A stretch of 64,000 bases of DNA from Kiloniellales bacterium (GCA_030066685.1 JASJBF010000014.1:1-64000); one strand, 5' to 3'; positions 20,658-30,861 are shown, counted from the first letter of the stretch. Notes: generated from the sequence alone by a model not told the origin. Numbers and translations: made by a program.

Positions 20658-22088
20658 TCACGGCGCGATGTAGGCGGTCTTGACCGTGGTGTAGAACTCG
20701 GCGGCATAGCTGCCCTGCTCGCGCGGGCCGTAGCTGGAGCCCTTCCGGCCGCCGAAGGGCACGTGGTAGTCGACCCCGGCGGTCGGCAGGTTGACCATGA
20801 CCATGCCGGCCTGGGACTTCTTCCGGAAGGCGGCGGCCTGCTTCAGGCTGGTCGTGCAGATGCCCGAGGACAGGCCGAACTCCGTGTCGTTGGCGACCGC
20901 CAGGGCCTCGTCGAAGTCGGCGACCTTGATGATCGAGGCGCAGGGCCCGAAGATCTCTTCGCGGCTGACCCGCATCCCGTTGTTCGCGCCCAGGAAGACC
21001 GCCGGCGCCTGGTAGAAGCCCTCGGTCGCCCGCTCCAGGCGCTCGCCGCCGATTACCTCGCAGCCCTCCTGACCGGCCAGCGCGACGTAGGAGAGGTTCT
21101 GGTCGAGCTGGCTCTGGTCGACCACCGGGCCGACCTGGGTCTCCGGGTCCAGGGCGTCGCCGACCTTGAGGCCGGCCGCCGCCGCGGTCAGCTTCTCGGC
21201 GAAGGCGTCGTGGATCTTCTCGGTCACGATCAGGCGCGAGGAGGCGGTGCAGCGCTGGCCGGTCGAGAAGAAGGCGCCGTTGACGCAGGCCGGCACCGCG
21301 ACCCCGAGGTCGGCGTCGTCGAGCACCACCATGGGGTTCTTGCCGCCCATTTCCAGCTGCACCTTCTTGTGGGTCTCGGCGCACGTGACCGCGATGCCGC
21401 GGCCGGTGGCGACCGAGCCGGTGAAGGAGATGGCGTCCACGTCGGGATGCTCGACCAGGCGCGCCCCGACGGTGGAGCCGCGGCCGACCACCAGGCTGAG
21501 GACGCCCTTGGGCAGGCCGGCGTCGTCGAGGATCTTGGCCAGCTCCCAGGCGCAGCCCGGGGTCAGGTCGGCCGGCTTGAGCACCACGGCGTTGCCGAAG
21601 CTCAGCGCCGGCGCGATCTTCCAGGCCGGGATCGCGATCGGGAAGTTCCAGGGCGTGATCAGGCCGACCACCCCTAGGGCCTCGCGGGCGATCTCGACCT
21701 CCACGCCGGGGCGCACCGAGGCGACCTTCTCGCCGCGCAGCCGCAGGGCCTCGCCGGCGAAGAACTTGAAGATCTGGGCGGCGCGGATGGTCTCGCCGAT
21801 GCCCTCGGCCAGGGTCTTGCCCTCCTCCCGGCTCAGTAGGCGCCCGAGCTCTTCCTTGCGCGCCATGATCGCCGCGCCGGCGGCCTCCAGCACGTCGTGG
21901 CGGACTTGCGGGCTGGCCTCGGCCCAGGCGGGCTGCGCGGTGCGAGCGGCGGCCACCGCGGCGTCGACGGCCTCGGTGCCGGCGCGGGTGTACTCGCCGA
22001 CCACCTCGGCGGTGTTCGAGGGGTTGATGTTGGGCGCGACTTCCCCGTCCTCGACCCATTCCCCGGCGATCAGATTGGCGTGCAGCAT
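20658..22088 (-). CDS. alpha-ketoglutarate semialdehyde dehydrogenase
   Basis: NAD(P)-dependent aldehyde dehydrogenase of 476 residues. Visible are ITPWNFPIAIPAWK (cofactor region), the glutamate in QLEMGGKNPMVVLDD near residue 250, and the catalytic cysteine about residue 280 in TGQRCTAS. Specific assignment rests on the adjacent dehydratase 13 bases downstream: together they would turn 2-keto-3-deoxy-arabonate into alpha-ketoglutarate for the TCA cycle. ATG 22088 follows GGGAGGAGG at ideal spacing; the longer frame has no site. Arabinose dehydrogenase and lactonase genes are not in this window. Confidence 0.88.
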   Translation of the reverse strand: MLHANLIAGEWVEDGEVAPNINPSNTAEVVGEYTRAGTEAVDAAVAAARTAQPAWAEASPQVRHDVLEAAGAAIMARKEELGRLLSREEGKTLAEGIGETIRAAQIFKFFAGEALRLRGEKVASVRPGVEVEIAREALGVVGLITPWNFPIAIPAWKIAPALSFGNAVVLKPADLTPGCAWELAKILDDAGLPKGVLSLVVGRGSTVGARLVEHPDVDAISFTGSVATGRGIAVTCAETHKKVQLEMGGKNPMVVLDDADLGVAVPACVNGAFFSTGQRCTASSRLIVTEKIHDAFAEKLTAAAAGLKVGDALDPETQVGPVVDQSQLDQNLSYVALAGQEGCEVIGGERLERATEGFYQAPAVFLGANNGMRVSREEIFGPCASIIKVADFDEALAVANDTEFGLSSGICTTSLKQAAAFRKKSQAGMVMVNLPTAGVDYHVPFGGRKGSSYGPREQGSYAAEFYTTVKTAYIAP

Positions 22089-22425
22089 GGCCTCCTCCCT
22101 TTGCGCTTTGGCCCCTGTTTTAGTGCGAAGCCGTCCGCCAGGCCACGGGTGATTTCTTCCGCCGGCCGGACACCAAACGGAACCGACCACAGCTCCGAAA
22201 AGTCAGACAAGGCTCAGAAAACCCTTAGAAGAAATAGGACTAAGCGATTTTTTATTTAGCTTCTAAACCGCTTTTTAAATCATAATTGGCATAAATCGCA
22301 AAGGTTCGCTGGCATTCAGGTGAATGGATCGTCCGCGACCCATTTTTTTGCCTGCTTTTTCTCTGGCCGCGGAAGAAGCGGTCAGACTCGGTACTTCGGC
22401 TCGAATCTGCAGGGGTAGAGGTCTC
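22089..22425. other. divergent promoter region, AT-rich
   Basis: 337 bases between the divergent semialdehyde dehydrogenase and PilJ-domain genes. A strikingly AT-rich core (about 22235-22310, with runs of T and A) contrasts with the flanking DNA and must hold both promoters. No operator symmetry or clear -35/-10 pair stood out. Confidence 0.4.
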
Positions 22426-23334
22426 ATGCTCAAGAAATCAGCAATCGTGATCGGCTGTCTTGTCGTCATCGGCATCGGCGTGCAGGTGACGGGGATCCAT
22501 TCCGCCCGCGGCGTGATCGCGCCGGCGCGCGCGGCGGCGGGCGACGTCAACTTCAAGCACATCATCAACCTCGCAGGCCGCGAGCGCATGCTGTCGCAGA
22601 AGATGAGCAAGGAGTTTCTGCTGGTCGCGCTGGGCTACAACGAGCGGGAAAACCTGCGGAACCTGAAGTACAGCCGCGAGACCTTCGCCCGGGTGCTGAA
22701 AGGGCTGCGCTTCGGCGATGCCGACCTGGAGCTCCAGACCGTGGAGGACGGCACGATCAGCGCCCGGCTGTCCCGGGTCGAGGAGCTCTGGCCGGAGTTC
22801 GAAAGCCTGCTCCTGGCAAGCAAGTCCAAGGACAGCATAACGGTGGAAAGCGTGGCGCGCATCGCCGAGATCCGCCTGCCCCTGCTGAGCGCCATGCACG
22901 AGGCGGTCAACGCCTACGAAGAGCTCAGCAACAAGGACAAAAAGGCCTTCTCGCTTGCCGAGCGGCTGGTCAACATCGCCGGGCGGCAGCGCATGCTGAC
23001 CCAGAAGATGTCCACCGAGTACCTCCTGATCGTCTATGGCCACGAGGTCCAGGAGAACCGCAAGAAGCTCGCCGAGACCATGGCCACTTTCGAGAAGTTC
23101 CTCACCGCCCTGCTCGTCGGTGATCCCAAGGAGCGGATCATCCCCGCGCCGACGCCGCGCATCCGCTCTCAGCTCCGCACGGTCGAGCGGGTCTGGCAGG
23201 AGTTCAAGCCGATGATGGAGGCCGCGCTCAAGGGCGGGAAGATCGACCAGAACGCCATCGCGGACGTGGCGAGCTTGAACGTCACGCTGCTCACCGAGAT
23301 GGACAACGCGGTCGACATGTACGAGGCGAAGTAG
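22426..23334 (+). CDS. tandem PilJ-domain (type IV pili sensor) periplasmic protein
   Basis: 302 residues: an N-terminal signal/anchor helix (4-24) followed by two repeats of the PilJ-type sensor domain, each opening with the same pattern, INLAGRERMLSQKMSKE near residue 45 and VNIAGRQRMLTQKMSTE near residue 185. In the family this domain is the periplasmic sensor of chemoreceptors and nitrate-sensing kinases (NarX/PilJ). Here there is no HAMP, methyl-accepting or kinase domain, so the protein would be a free or membrane-tethered ligand-binding unit. ATG 22426 follows AGGGGTAGAGG. Regulation unknown; neighbours give no clue. Confidence 0.85.
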   Translation: MLKKSAIVIGCLVVIGIGVQVTGIHSARGVIAPARAAAGDVNFKHIINLAGRERMLSQKMSKEFLLVALGYNERENLRNLKYSRETFARVLKGLRFGDADLELQTVEDGTISARLSRVEELWPEFESLLLASKSKDSITVESVARIAEIRLPLLSAMHEAVNAYEELSNKDKKAFSLAERLVNIAGRQRMLTQKMSTEYLLIVYGHEVQENRKKLAETMATFEKFLTALLVGDPKERIIPAPTPRIRSQLRTVERVWQEFKPMMEAALKGGKIDQNAIADVASLNVTLLTEMDNAVDMYEAK

Positions 23335-23414
23335 GCGCGAGCGCGCTTTCCGCCAGCGTCCCTCGGGCCGGCGGACGTTGTCGAGGGGCCGGGAGCCGGA
23401 TAGCCTCGCAGGCG

Positions 23415-23810
23415 ATGCGACCCGCGCTGCTGCTGCTGCTACTACCACTGGCTCTCGCGCTCCCTCCCCATGGGGCGGCCGGGGCCGACGATGCGGCGCG
23501 CAGCTACGACTGCGAGCCGCTTCGACCGTTCTTCTGCCGGAACATCCATATCGCCTGCGCCGGCCGGACGAGGATCCCGACGTCCCCGTTCAGGGTTTCT
23601 GTCGCCGGCGATCTTGCGACGGTCGACTTCGAGGGCCCGGAGCCCTCGGTTCGGGCGCGCGTCGGCGGCAACGGCGACTTGGTGATCCGGCTCGAGAGCG
23701 GCCGGGCCTGGATCCGCATCCAGCCGGACGGCCGCTACAGCCACCGCATCTACTGGGGCGGCGGCACGGCCATGAGCCAGGGGACCTGCGAAGCAACGCC
23801 GAGCCCGTGA
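23415..23810 (+). CDS. small secreted hypothetical protein
   Basis: 131 residues with a clear Sec signal peptide (hydrophobic core LLLLLLPLALAL, cleavage near GAAGA) and a beta-rich mature part containing four cysteines (YDCEP, FFCRN, IACAG, GTCEA), which could form two disulfides. Family not recognised. It starts 80 bases after the PilJ-domain gene and could be co-transcribed with it. Confidence 0.65.
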   Translation: MRPALLLLLLPLALALPPHGAAGADDAARSYDCEPLRPFFCRNIHIACAGRTRIPTSPFRVSVAGDLATVDFEGPEPSVRARVGGNGDLVIRLESGRAWIRIQPDGRYSHRIYWGGGTAMSQGTCEATPSP

Positions 23811-23835
23811 CCGCCGCCCGGCGCCGTCACCTCTA

Positions 23836-23925
23836 ATACTTTAGCAAGCTCCGCGCCGACAGGCTCCGCATCAGGCCCCCGGGGGCTGAAGGTCCGGCCG
23901 ACCAGGTCGGTGATGGCGTAGCCAA
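23836..23925 (-). pseudogene. relic of a FAH-family gene (internal deletion plus frameshift)
   Basis: Reading the minus strand, ITDLVGRTF aligns with the ITDLVGQTF of the intact FAH-family gene at 25584-26768, and then, in another frame, GGLMRSLSARSLL aligns with its extreme C-terminus GALMRNLAARGLL. In the intact gene the two blocks are about 70 codons apart. Both blocks border a TTCGGCCC-like sequence in the intact gene (TFGP in each), so a deletion between short repeats followed by a one-base shift explains the structure. No functional product is expected. Confidence 0.65.
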
Positions 23926-23990
23926 GGCACGCCCCCAAAGACAAAGACCAGGCCGCTCGGCCCCGTCTCCCCTTGAGGCTCGGGAGGATG

Positions 23991-25289
<1,299 letters not shown>

Positions 25290-25411
25290 CTTTCTGTCTC
25301 CGATCAGAGCTGGCCGCGCGAGGGTTGCCGACTTGCGGCATGACAATCCAGGGGGCGGCCGTTATTTCTTAAATATCACTTAGCAATAGTCGAGCTTTTA
25401 CCACAGATCTC

Positions 25412-25440
25412 ATAATATTTCTTGAATTGAAGGTTGCGAA
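25412..25440 (-). promoter_or_regulatory. candidate promoter of aceA with TTGCGAAA motif
   Basis: On the minus strand TTCGCA (25435-25440) and TATTAT (25412-25417) are separated by 17 bases inside an AT-rich gap, a reasonable sigma-70 type pair. The -35 overlaps TTGCGAAA (plus strand 25434-25441), similar to the TTTGCAAA-type sites bound by short-chain-fatty-acid regulators of the RamB/ScfR family that control glyoxylate genes in other bacteria. The link is inference. Confidence 0.4.
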
Positions 25441-25583
25441 AACCCAAACATGGGAGGATGACGCCTTGGTATTCGCAAGACGTCATTGGCGCAGCTCGAC
25501 AGGCCGAGGCGTCGGATTGTGCGGAGGCCGCCGACGCGGCGGTCAGGCCCGGCTGAATTGACGCGGTGGCGCCGCCGCCCGGT

Positions 25584-26768
25584 TCATCCGCGCGAAAGCA
25601 GCCCCCGCGCCGCCAGGTTCCGCATCAGGGCCCCGGGGCCGAAGGTCCAGGGCGGGGCCTTGTCGCAGGTGGTGACCCGGTTGGTCAGGCCGCCCAGCTC
25701 CGGGCAGGAGATGGTGACCAGGTCGCCCAGCTTGTGGGTGAAGCCCTGGCCCGGCGCGTCGCGGTCCTCGATCGGCGCGAACATGGTCCCGGCGAAGAGG
25801 ACGAAGCCGTCCGGGTACTGGTGGTTGGGGCCGAAGGTCTGGCCGACCAGGTCGGTGATATCGCGGCTGATCTCGGCCATCGAGCTGGTCCCGGTCAGCT
25901 CGAAGCCGTCCTCGCCGGCGACCCTGAGGCTGATCGTAGTCCGCCGCAAGTCGTCCAGGGTGAAGTCCTCGTCGAGCAGGCGGATGAAGGGCCCCAGGGC
26001 GGTCGAGGCGTTGTTGTCCTTGGTCTTGCCGAGCAGCAGGGCGCTCCGGCCCTCGAAGTCGCGCAGGTTGACGTCGTTGCCCAGGGTCGCACCCCGGATC
26101 CGCCCCTCGGGGTCGACCACGACGACCAGCTCCGGCTCCGGGTTGTTCCAGGTCGAATCGCCGCGGATGCCGATCTCCACACCCAGGCCGACCGCCGAAA
26201 GCACCGGCGCCTTCGTGAAGACCTCGGCGTCGGGACCGATGCCGACCTCCAGGTACTGCGACCAGGCGCCCTCCTCGATCAGGTGCGCCTTGAGGCGCCG
26301 GGCGGCCTCCGAGCCGGGCTCGATCTGGGAGAGGTCGCCGCCGAGGACCTCGGTGATCGTGGCTCGGATGGACTCGGCCTTGGCGGCGTCGCCGCGGGCG
26401 TTCTCCTCGATCACCCGCTCCAGCAGGCTGGTCGCGAAGGTCACGCCGCTGGCCTTGAGCACCTGCAGGTCGACCGGCGCCAGGAACCAGGGCAGCGCCG
26501 GGTCGCGCGCGTCCTGGGCGCTGTTCGCCAGGATCGTCTCGAGGTCGCCCAACCTCGGCCCCTCCGCGCGGGCGAGGGCCAGCGGGTCCGGGGCGGCCAT
26601 GAGATCGGCCATGGTGGCCGCGACGCCCGAGAGGTCGATCACGCCGTCCTCCCGGATCGCCACCACGCTGGGCCCCGCCGGGCTCCCGGGCACCCAGGCC
26701 CGCCCGACCAGGGTTCCCGCCGTGCCGTCCGCCGGCAGCACCGCCTCAGGCGTCAGATGTTCCCGCAT
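25584..26768 (-). CDS. fumarylacetoacetate hydrolase (FAH) family protein
   Basis: 394-residue protein whose C-terminal two thirds form the FAH fold: acidic metal-site residues appear around VEIGIRG and NPEPELVVVVD (near residues 200-220), followed by GNDVNLRD, then GTMFAPIEDR. The N-terminal 100 residues are a variable extension as in the long AraD1/COG3970-like members that act on 2-keto-3-deoxy sugar acids or similar diketo acids. A hydrolase or dehydratase role in sugar-acid breakdown would fit the keto-deoxyarabonate genes 4 kb away, but that is inference. ATG 26768 follows GGGGAGACGG. A broken paralogue lies downstream of aceA. Confidence 0.85.
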   Translation of the reverse strand: MREHLTPEAVLPADGTAGTLVGRAWVPGSPAGPSVVAIREDGVIDLSGVAATMADLMAAPDPLALARAEGPRLGDLETILANSAQDARDPALPWFLAPVDLQVLKASGVTFATSLLERVIEENARGDAAKAESIRATITEVLGGDLSQIEPGSEAARRLKAHLIEEGAWSQYLEVGIGPDAEVFTKAPVLSAVGLGVEIGIRGDSTWNNPEPELVVVVDPEGRIRGATLGNDVNLRDFEGRSALLLGKTKDNNASTALGPFIRLLDEDFTLDDLRRTTISLRVAGEDGFELTGTSSMAEISRDITDLVGQTFGPNHQYPDGFVLFAGTMFAPIEDRDAPGQGFTHKLGDLVTISCPELGGLTNRVTTCDKAPPWTFGPGALMRNLAARGLLSRG

Positions 26769-26872
26769 CCCCGTCTCCCCTCTGCACCGCGCGGCTCGGC
26801 GGCCCAAGATATCGGGACAGAATAGCAGGCGGACACCAACTTGCCGATTTCCAGAAGTCACCCCCACCCCGG

Positions 26873-26896
26873 CCCTCCCCCATCGAAGGGGGAGGG
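26873..26896. terminator. perfect 9-bp hairpin between convergent transcripts
   Basis: CCCTCCCCC/GGGGGAGGG with a six-base loop, preceded by CACCCCGGCC. It sits between the FAH-family gene start and the methyltransferase stop, so it may terminate minus-strand transcription of the methyltransferase. The sequence resembles the hairpin module of the 100-bp repeats at 49374 and 49850, so it may equally be a repeat fragment. Confidence 0.5.
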
Positions 26897-26914
26897 AGAA
26901 GGTTGCGGCCGCCG

Positions 26915-27592
26915 TCATCCCGCCTCGGTCGCCCAGGCGATCTCCTCCGTGACCTGCCAGACCACGGCGTTGCGCAGGTCGCTGTCCTCCAGCTCGCGGG
27001 TGGTCGGGACCGCGTAGCGGGCGAGGCGCGTCAGGCCCGCCTTGGGCAGGTAGCTGCGGCCGGGATCGCCCAGCAGCACCGTCACTCCCCCGCGCGCCAG
27101 GCCGCCCAGCCAGCGCGCTACCCTTTCGGCCATGGGCCGCTCGTAGCAGACGTCGCCCGCGAGGACGACCTCCCAGCCGGGATTGGGCAGCCCGACGACG
27201 TCCTCGTCGCGCAGCGCCAGGGCGACGCCGTTGGCCTCGGCGTTAAGCGCCAGGGCGGCCAGGGCGAAGCGGTCGATCTCGCTGGCCTCGACCCGGGCCG
27301 CGCCGGCCAGGGCGGCGGCGATCCCCTGCACCCCGGAGCCGGCCGCGAAATCAAGCACCCGCTTGCCGGCGACCCAGTCCGGCTCGTCCAGCAGGAAGCG
27401 CGCCAGCGCCTGGCCGCCGGCCCAGGCGAAGGCCCAGAAGGGCGGCGGAAGGCCGGTCTCGGCCAGGTCGGCCTCGGTCGCCTGCCACAGCGGCACGACC
27501 TCGCTGGCCAGGTGCAGGGCGATCTCGGGCACTAGGGCCGGCCGCTCGACCGCCGTGTTGTCGCGGACGAAGGCGGCAGGGTCCTCGATCAT
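26915..27592 (-). CDS. class I methyltransferase, ETF-beta lysine methyltransferase-like (METTL20 type)
   Basis: 225-residue S-adenosylmethionine-dependent methyltransferase. The SAM loop is VLDFAAGSGVQGIAAA near residue 80, and PPFWAFAWAGGQALAR before it plus GDPGRSYLPK near residue 175 are hallmarks of the METTL20/ETFB-KMT group that trimethylates lysines of electron transfer flavoprotein beta; the wider family includes PrmA. Substrate therefore probable, not certain. It follows ubiA on the same strand with a six-base gap. Confidence 0.82.
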   Translation of the reverse strand: MIEDPAAFVRDNTAVERPALVPEIALHLASEVVPLWQATEADLAETGLPPPFWAFAWAGGQALARFLLDEPDWVAGKRVLDFAAGSGVQGIAAALAGAARVEASEIDRFALAALALNAEANGVALALRDEDVVGLPNPGWEVVLAGDVCYERPMAERVARWLGGLARGGVTVLLGDPGRSYLPKAGLTRLARYAVPTTRELEDSDLRNAVVWQVTEEIAWATEAG

Positions 27593-27598
27593 CCCGGG

Positions 27599-28546
27599 TC
27601 AGGCCAGGGCCGTCTCGGCGAGGCAGCCGGCGCAGAGCAGCCAGCCGGTCCAGCGGTTGGAGCGGAAGCGGTCGATGCAACTCTGCGGGTCGTCGATGTC
27701 GAGGGTGCGGACCTGCCAGGCGAGCTGGACCGCCACTGCGGCGCAGGCGACGAGGTAGGCCATGCCGAGCCCGGCGGCGAGGCCGGCCGCCGCCAGCAGC
27801 GCCACGGTCACGGCATAGAAGGCCACGATCCAGGGCTTGGAAGCGGCGCCGAACTTCAGCGCCGTCGACTTGACCCCGATCAGGGCGTCGTCCTCCTTGT
27901 CCTGGTGGGCATAGATGGTGTCGTAGCCCAGAGTCCAGGCGATGCCCGCGGCGTAGAGTAGGATCGCCGGCAGGGCCAGGCTGCCCTCCAGGACCGCCCA
28001 GCCCATCAGGGCGCCCCAGTTGAAGGTCAGTCCTAGCCAGGCCTGGGGCCAGTAGGTGATCCGCTTCATGAAGGGATAGGTGAAGACCAGGGCCAGCGAG
28101 GCCAGGCCGAGCAGGATCGAGAAGCCGTTGAACTGCAGGAGCACAGCCAGGCCGACCAGCATTTGCAGGCCCATGAAGACGACGGCCCGGCGCGGCGTCA
28201 CCTCGCCGCTGGGGATCGGCCGGGTCGCGGTGCGCGCGACCTTGGCGTCGAAGTCCCGGTCGACCAGGTCGTTGTAGGTGCAGCCGGCGCCACGCATGAC
28301 CAGGGCGCCGATCGCGAACAGCAGGACGTAGAGCCAGTTCGGCCAGGCGCCCGCCGCGGCCGCGGCCAGGCCGAGGCCCCACCAGCAAGGGAAGAGCAGC
28401 AGCCAGGTCCCGATCGGCCGGTCGAGCCGGGCCAGGCGCAGGTAGGGCCGCAGCGGCGCCGGCGACAGGCGCAGGGTCCAGTGGTCGCGGCGGATGTCGC
28501 TGGCCCCGGCCGCGGCCTGGGTCGTTGTCTGGGAGGGCGGCGTCAT
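27599..28546 (-). CDS. ubiA: 4-hydroxybenzoate polyprenyltransferase
   Basis: Integral-membrane prenyltransferase of ubiquinone synthesis, attaching the polyprenyl tail to 4-hydroxybenzoate. 315 residues with about eight helices. The two aspartate-rich motifs are visible: NDLVDRDFDAKVART near residue 90 and YDTIYAHQDKEDD near residue 215. I chose ATG 28546; the frame continues 16 codons further without family features. It diverges from rsmE with a 74-base gap. UbiD at 40213 acts later in the same pathway. Confidence 0.97.
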   Translation of the reverse strand: MTPPSQTTTQAAAGASDIRRDHWTLRLSPAPLRPYLRLARLDRPIGTWLLLFPCWWGLGLAAAAAGAWPNWLYVLLFAIGALVMRGAGCTYNDLVDRDFDAKVARTATRPIPSGEVTPRRAVVFMGLQMLVGLAVLLQFNGFSILLGLASLALVFTYPFMKRITYWPQAWLGLTFNWGALMGWAVLEGSLALPAILLYAAGIAWTLGYDTIYAHQDKEDDALIGVKSTALKFGAASKPWIVAFYAVTVALLAAAGLAAGLGMAYLVACAAVAVQLAWQVRTLDIDDPQSCIDRFRSNRWTGWLLCAGCLAETALA

Positions 28547-28620
28547 GCTGTTATCTTGCCCGGGCGGCCCGGCCCGCCTCAAGTCCCGGTTCAAGAGAAG
28601 GCCCGCCGCGGGGAAGCGTC

Positions 28621-29451
28621 ATGACCGACGATCAGGCGCCAGGTGATCAAGGCTCCGGCGATCGCGCTTCGGGCCCACGCCCGGTCACCCGGCTCTGGAC
28701 CGAGGCGGAGCTCGGCGCCGGCCTGACGCTGGGCCTGGACCACGCCCGCGCCCACTTCCTGCGCAGCGTGCTGCGCCTCGAGCGGGGCGCGCCCGTCGCC
28801 CTCTTCAACGGCCGCGACGGCGAATGGCTGGCCCGGATCGAGGGCCTGGGCAAGGGCTGGTGCTCGCTCGCCGTCGAGGCCCGGCGCCGACCCCAGGCGG
28901 GCGGGCCGGACCTCTGGCTGGTCTTCGCGCCGGTCAAGCGGGCCCGCCTCGACTTCCTGGTCGAGAAGGCGACCGAGCTGGGCTGCGCCGCGCTGCAGCC
29001 GATGATGACCCGGCACACCGCGGTCAGCCGGGTCAACCTGGAGCGCCTGCAGGCCAACGCCCGCGAGGCGGCGGAGCAGTGCGAGCGCCTGGACCTGCCC
29101 GAGGTCCGCCCGGTCGCCGACTTCGGCAAGCTGCTCGACGCCTGGCCCAAGGAGCGCCGGCTCCTGGTCTGCGCCGAGAGCGGCCGGGCCAGGCCGATCG
29201 CCGAGGCGCTGCTTCCGCTGCGCCGGGAGAGCCCCGAATTCGCCGCCGGACCCTGGGCGATCATGACCGGGCCGGAGGGTGGCTTCGCGCGATCCGAGCT
29301 TGACGCTCTCAGCGACTTGTCCTTTGCTATCAAGGTCGGACTCGGCCCGAGGGTGCTGCGCGCCGACACGGCGGCCCTGGCCGCCATCGCCGCCTGGCAG
29401 GCGATTCTGGGCGACGGCCGGTCGCGGCCGCCGCTGCGCGATGGAGACTGA
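28621..29451 (+). CDS. rsmE: 16S rRNA m3U1498 methyltransferase
   Basis: SPOUT-class RNA methyltransferase, 276 residues. An N-terminal PUA-like domain (HARAHFLRSVLRLERG near residue 40) is followed by the knotted SPOUT domain with KATELGCAALQPM, the SAM-site GPEGGF near residue 217 and the final LGPRVLRADTA signature. The start at 28621 follows GGGGAAG. A 30-residue acidic/Gly-rich N-terminal extension before RLWTEAEL is unusual and may be disordered or reflect a later start. Confidence 0.96.
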   Translation: MTDDQAPGDQGSGDRASGPRPVTRLWTEAELGAGLTLGLDHARAHFLRSVLRLERGAPVALFNGRDGEWLARIEGLGKGWCSLAVEARRRPQAGGPDLWLVFAPVKRARLDFLVEKATELGCAALQPMMTRHTAVSRVNLERLQANAREAAEQCERLDLPEVRPVADFGKLLDAWPKERRLLVCAESGRARPIAEALLPLRRESPEFAAGPWAIMTGPEGGFARSELDALSDLSFAIKVGLGPRVLRADTAALAAIAAWQAILGDGRSRPPLRDGD

Positions 29452-29496
29452 CGCGACCCTCGTTCCTTCTCTCCTTTTCCAGGTCAGCGATCGCCC

Positions 29497-30861
29497 ATGT
29501 CCGCCCCGCCGCAAACCAAGGGTGCCCCGATCACCGATAGGGCCGACCTGGTCCGCTACTTCGAGGCGGGCTGCAAGCCGGTCCAGGACTGGCGCATCGG
29601 GACCGAGCACGAGAAGTTCGGGTTCTGCTGGGAGAGCCTGCGCCCGCTGCCCTATCACGGCGAGCGCAGCGTCCGGGCCCTGCTGGAAGGCCTCTCCGAG
29701 CTGGGCTGGCAGCCGGTCTTCGAGAACGACAACCCCATCGCCCTGCAGAAGGGCGCCTGCAACATCACCCTGGAGCCGGGCGGCCAGCTCGAGCTCTCCG
29801 GCGCGCCGCTGGAGACCATCCACCAGACCTGCGGCGAGGTCCACAGCCACCTGGACGAGGTCAAGCAGGTCGCCGAGCCCCTGGGCGTCGGCCTGATCGG
29901 CCTCGGCTTTTTGCCCAAGTGGGCGCGCGACGAGATCCCGATCATGCCCAAGGGCCGCTACGACATCATGCGCGCCTACATGCAGAAGCAGGGCGCGCTG
30001 GGGCTCGACATGATGCTCCGGACCTGCACCGTGCAGGTCAACCTGGACTTCGCCTCCGAGGCCGACATGGTGCAGAAGTTCCGGGTCGGACTGGCGCTGC
30101 AGCCCATCGCGACCGCGCTCTTCGCCAACTCGCCCTTCTCCGACGGCGCGCCCAACGGCTTCTTGAGTTACCGCAGCCACGTCTGGACCGACACCGACCC
30201 CGACCGCACCGGCATCCTGCCCTTCGTCTTCGAGGACGGCATGGGCTTCGAACGCTACGTCGACCACGTGCTCGACGTGCCCATGTACTTCGTCTACCGC
30301 GACGGCGCCTACCTCGACGCCAGCGGCCAGTCCTTCCGCGACTTCCTGGAGGGCCGGCTGCCGGCCCTGCCCGGCGAGCGGCCGACCATGAGCGACTGGG
30401 CCGACCACGTCACCACCCTGTTCCCCGAGGTCCGCCTCAAGCGCTATATCGAGATGCGCGGCGCCGACGGCGGGCCCTGGCGCTCGCTTTGCGGCCTGCC
30501 CGCGCTCTGGGTCGGCCTGCTCTACGACCAGGGGGCGCTGGACGCGGCCTGGGATATCGCCAAGGACTGGACCCCGGAGGAGCACGCCTACCTGCGCTCG
30601 GCGGTGCCGCGCCAGGGCCTGAAGACCCCCTTCCGCGGCCGGCCCCTGAACGACCTGGCCCGCGAGGTCCTGGACCTGGCCGCCGCCGGCCTGGCCGCCC
30701 GCAAGCGCGAGGACTGGCAGGGCCGCGACGAGAGCTGCTTCCTCAAGGTGCTCTACGAGACCGTCGAGACCGGGATCTGCCCGGCTCAGGGCCTGATCGA
30801 CGCCTACCTCGAAGACGACCGGATCGACTTCCAGGCGCTCTACCGCGAGTGCGCCTACTGA
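29497..30861 (+). CDS. gshA: glutamate-cysteine ligase (plant/alphaproteobacterial type)
   Basis: First enzyme of glutathione synthesis, 454 residues. WRIGTEHEKFGF near residue 30 and the block LEPGGQLELSGAP near residue 92 hold the metal- and glutamate-binding glutamates of the plant-type GCS2 family; MRTCTVQVNLDF follows. This class is usual in alphaproteobacteria and plants and differs from E. coli GshA. Lies 45 bases after rsmE in the same direction and may share its promoter. Confidence 0.97.
   Translation: MSAPPQTKGAPITDRADLVRYFEAGCKPVQDWRIGTEHEKFGFCWESLRPLPYHGERSVRALLEGLSELGWQPVFENDNPIALQKGACNITLEPGGQLELSGAPLETIHQTCGEVHSHLDEVKQVAEPLGVGLIGLGFLPKWARDEIPIMPKGRYDIMRAYMQKQGALGLDMMLRTCTVQVNLDFASEADMVQKFRVGLALQPIATALFANSPFSDGAPNGFLSYRSHVWTDTDPDRTGILPFVFEDGMGFERYVDHVLDVPMYFVYRDGAYLDASGQSFRDFLEGRLPALPGERPTMSDWADHVTTLFPEVRLKRYIEMRGADGGPWRSLCGLPALWVGLLYDQGALDAAWDIAKDWTPEEHAYLRSAVPRQGLKTPFRGRPLNDLAREVLDLAAAGLAARKREDWQGRDESCFLKVLYETVETGICPAQGLIDAYLEDDRIDFQALYRECAY

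Noticed and set aside
28591-30585. A 664-codon minus-strand frame
   Set aside because: Antisense to rsmE and gshA, both with intact family signatures.
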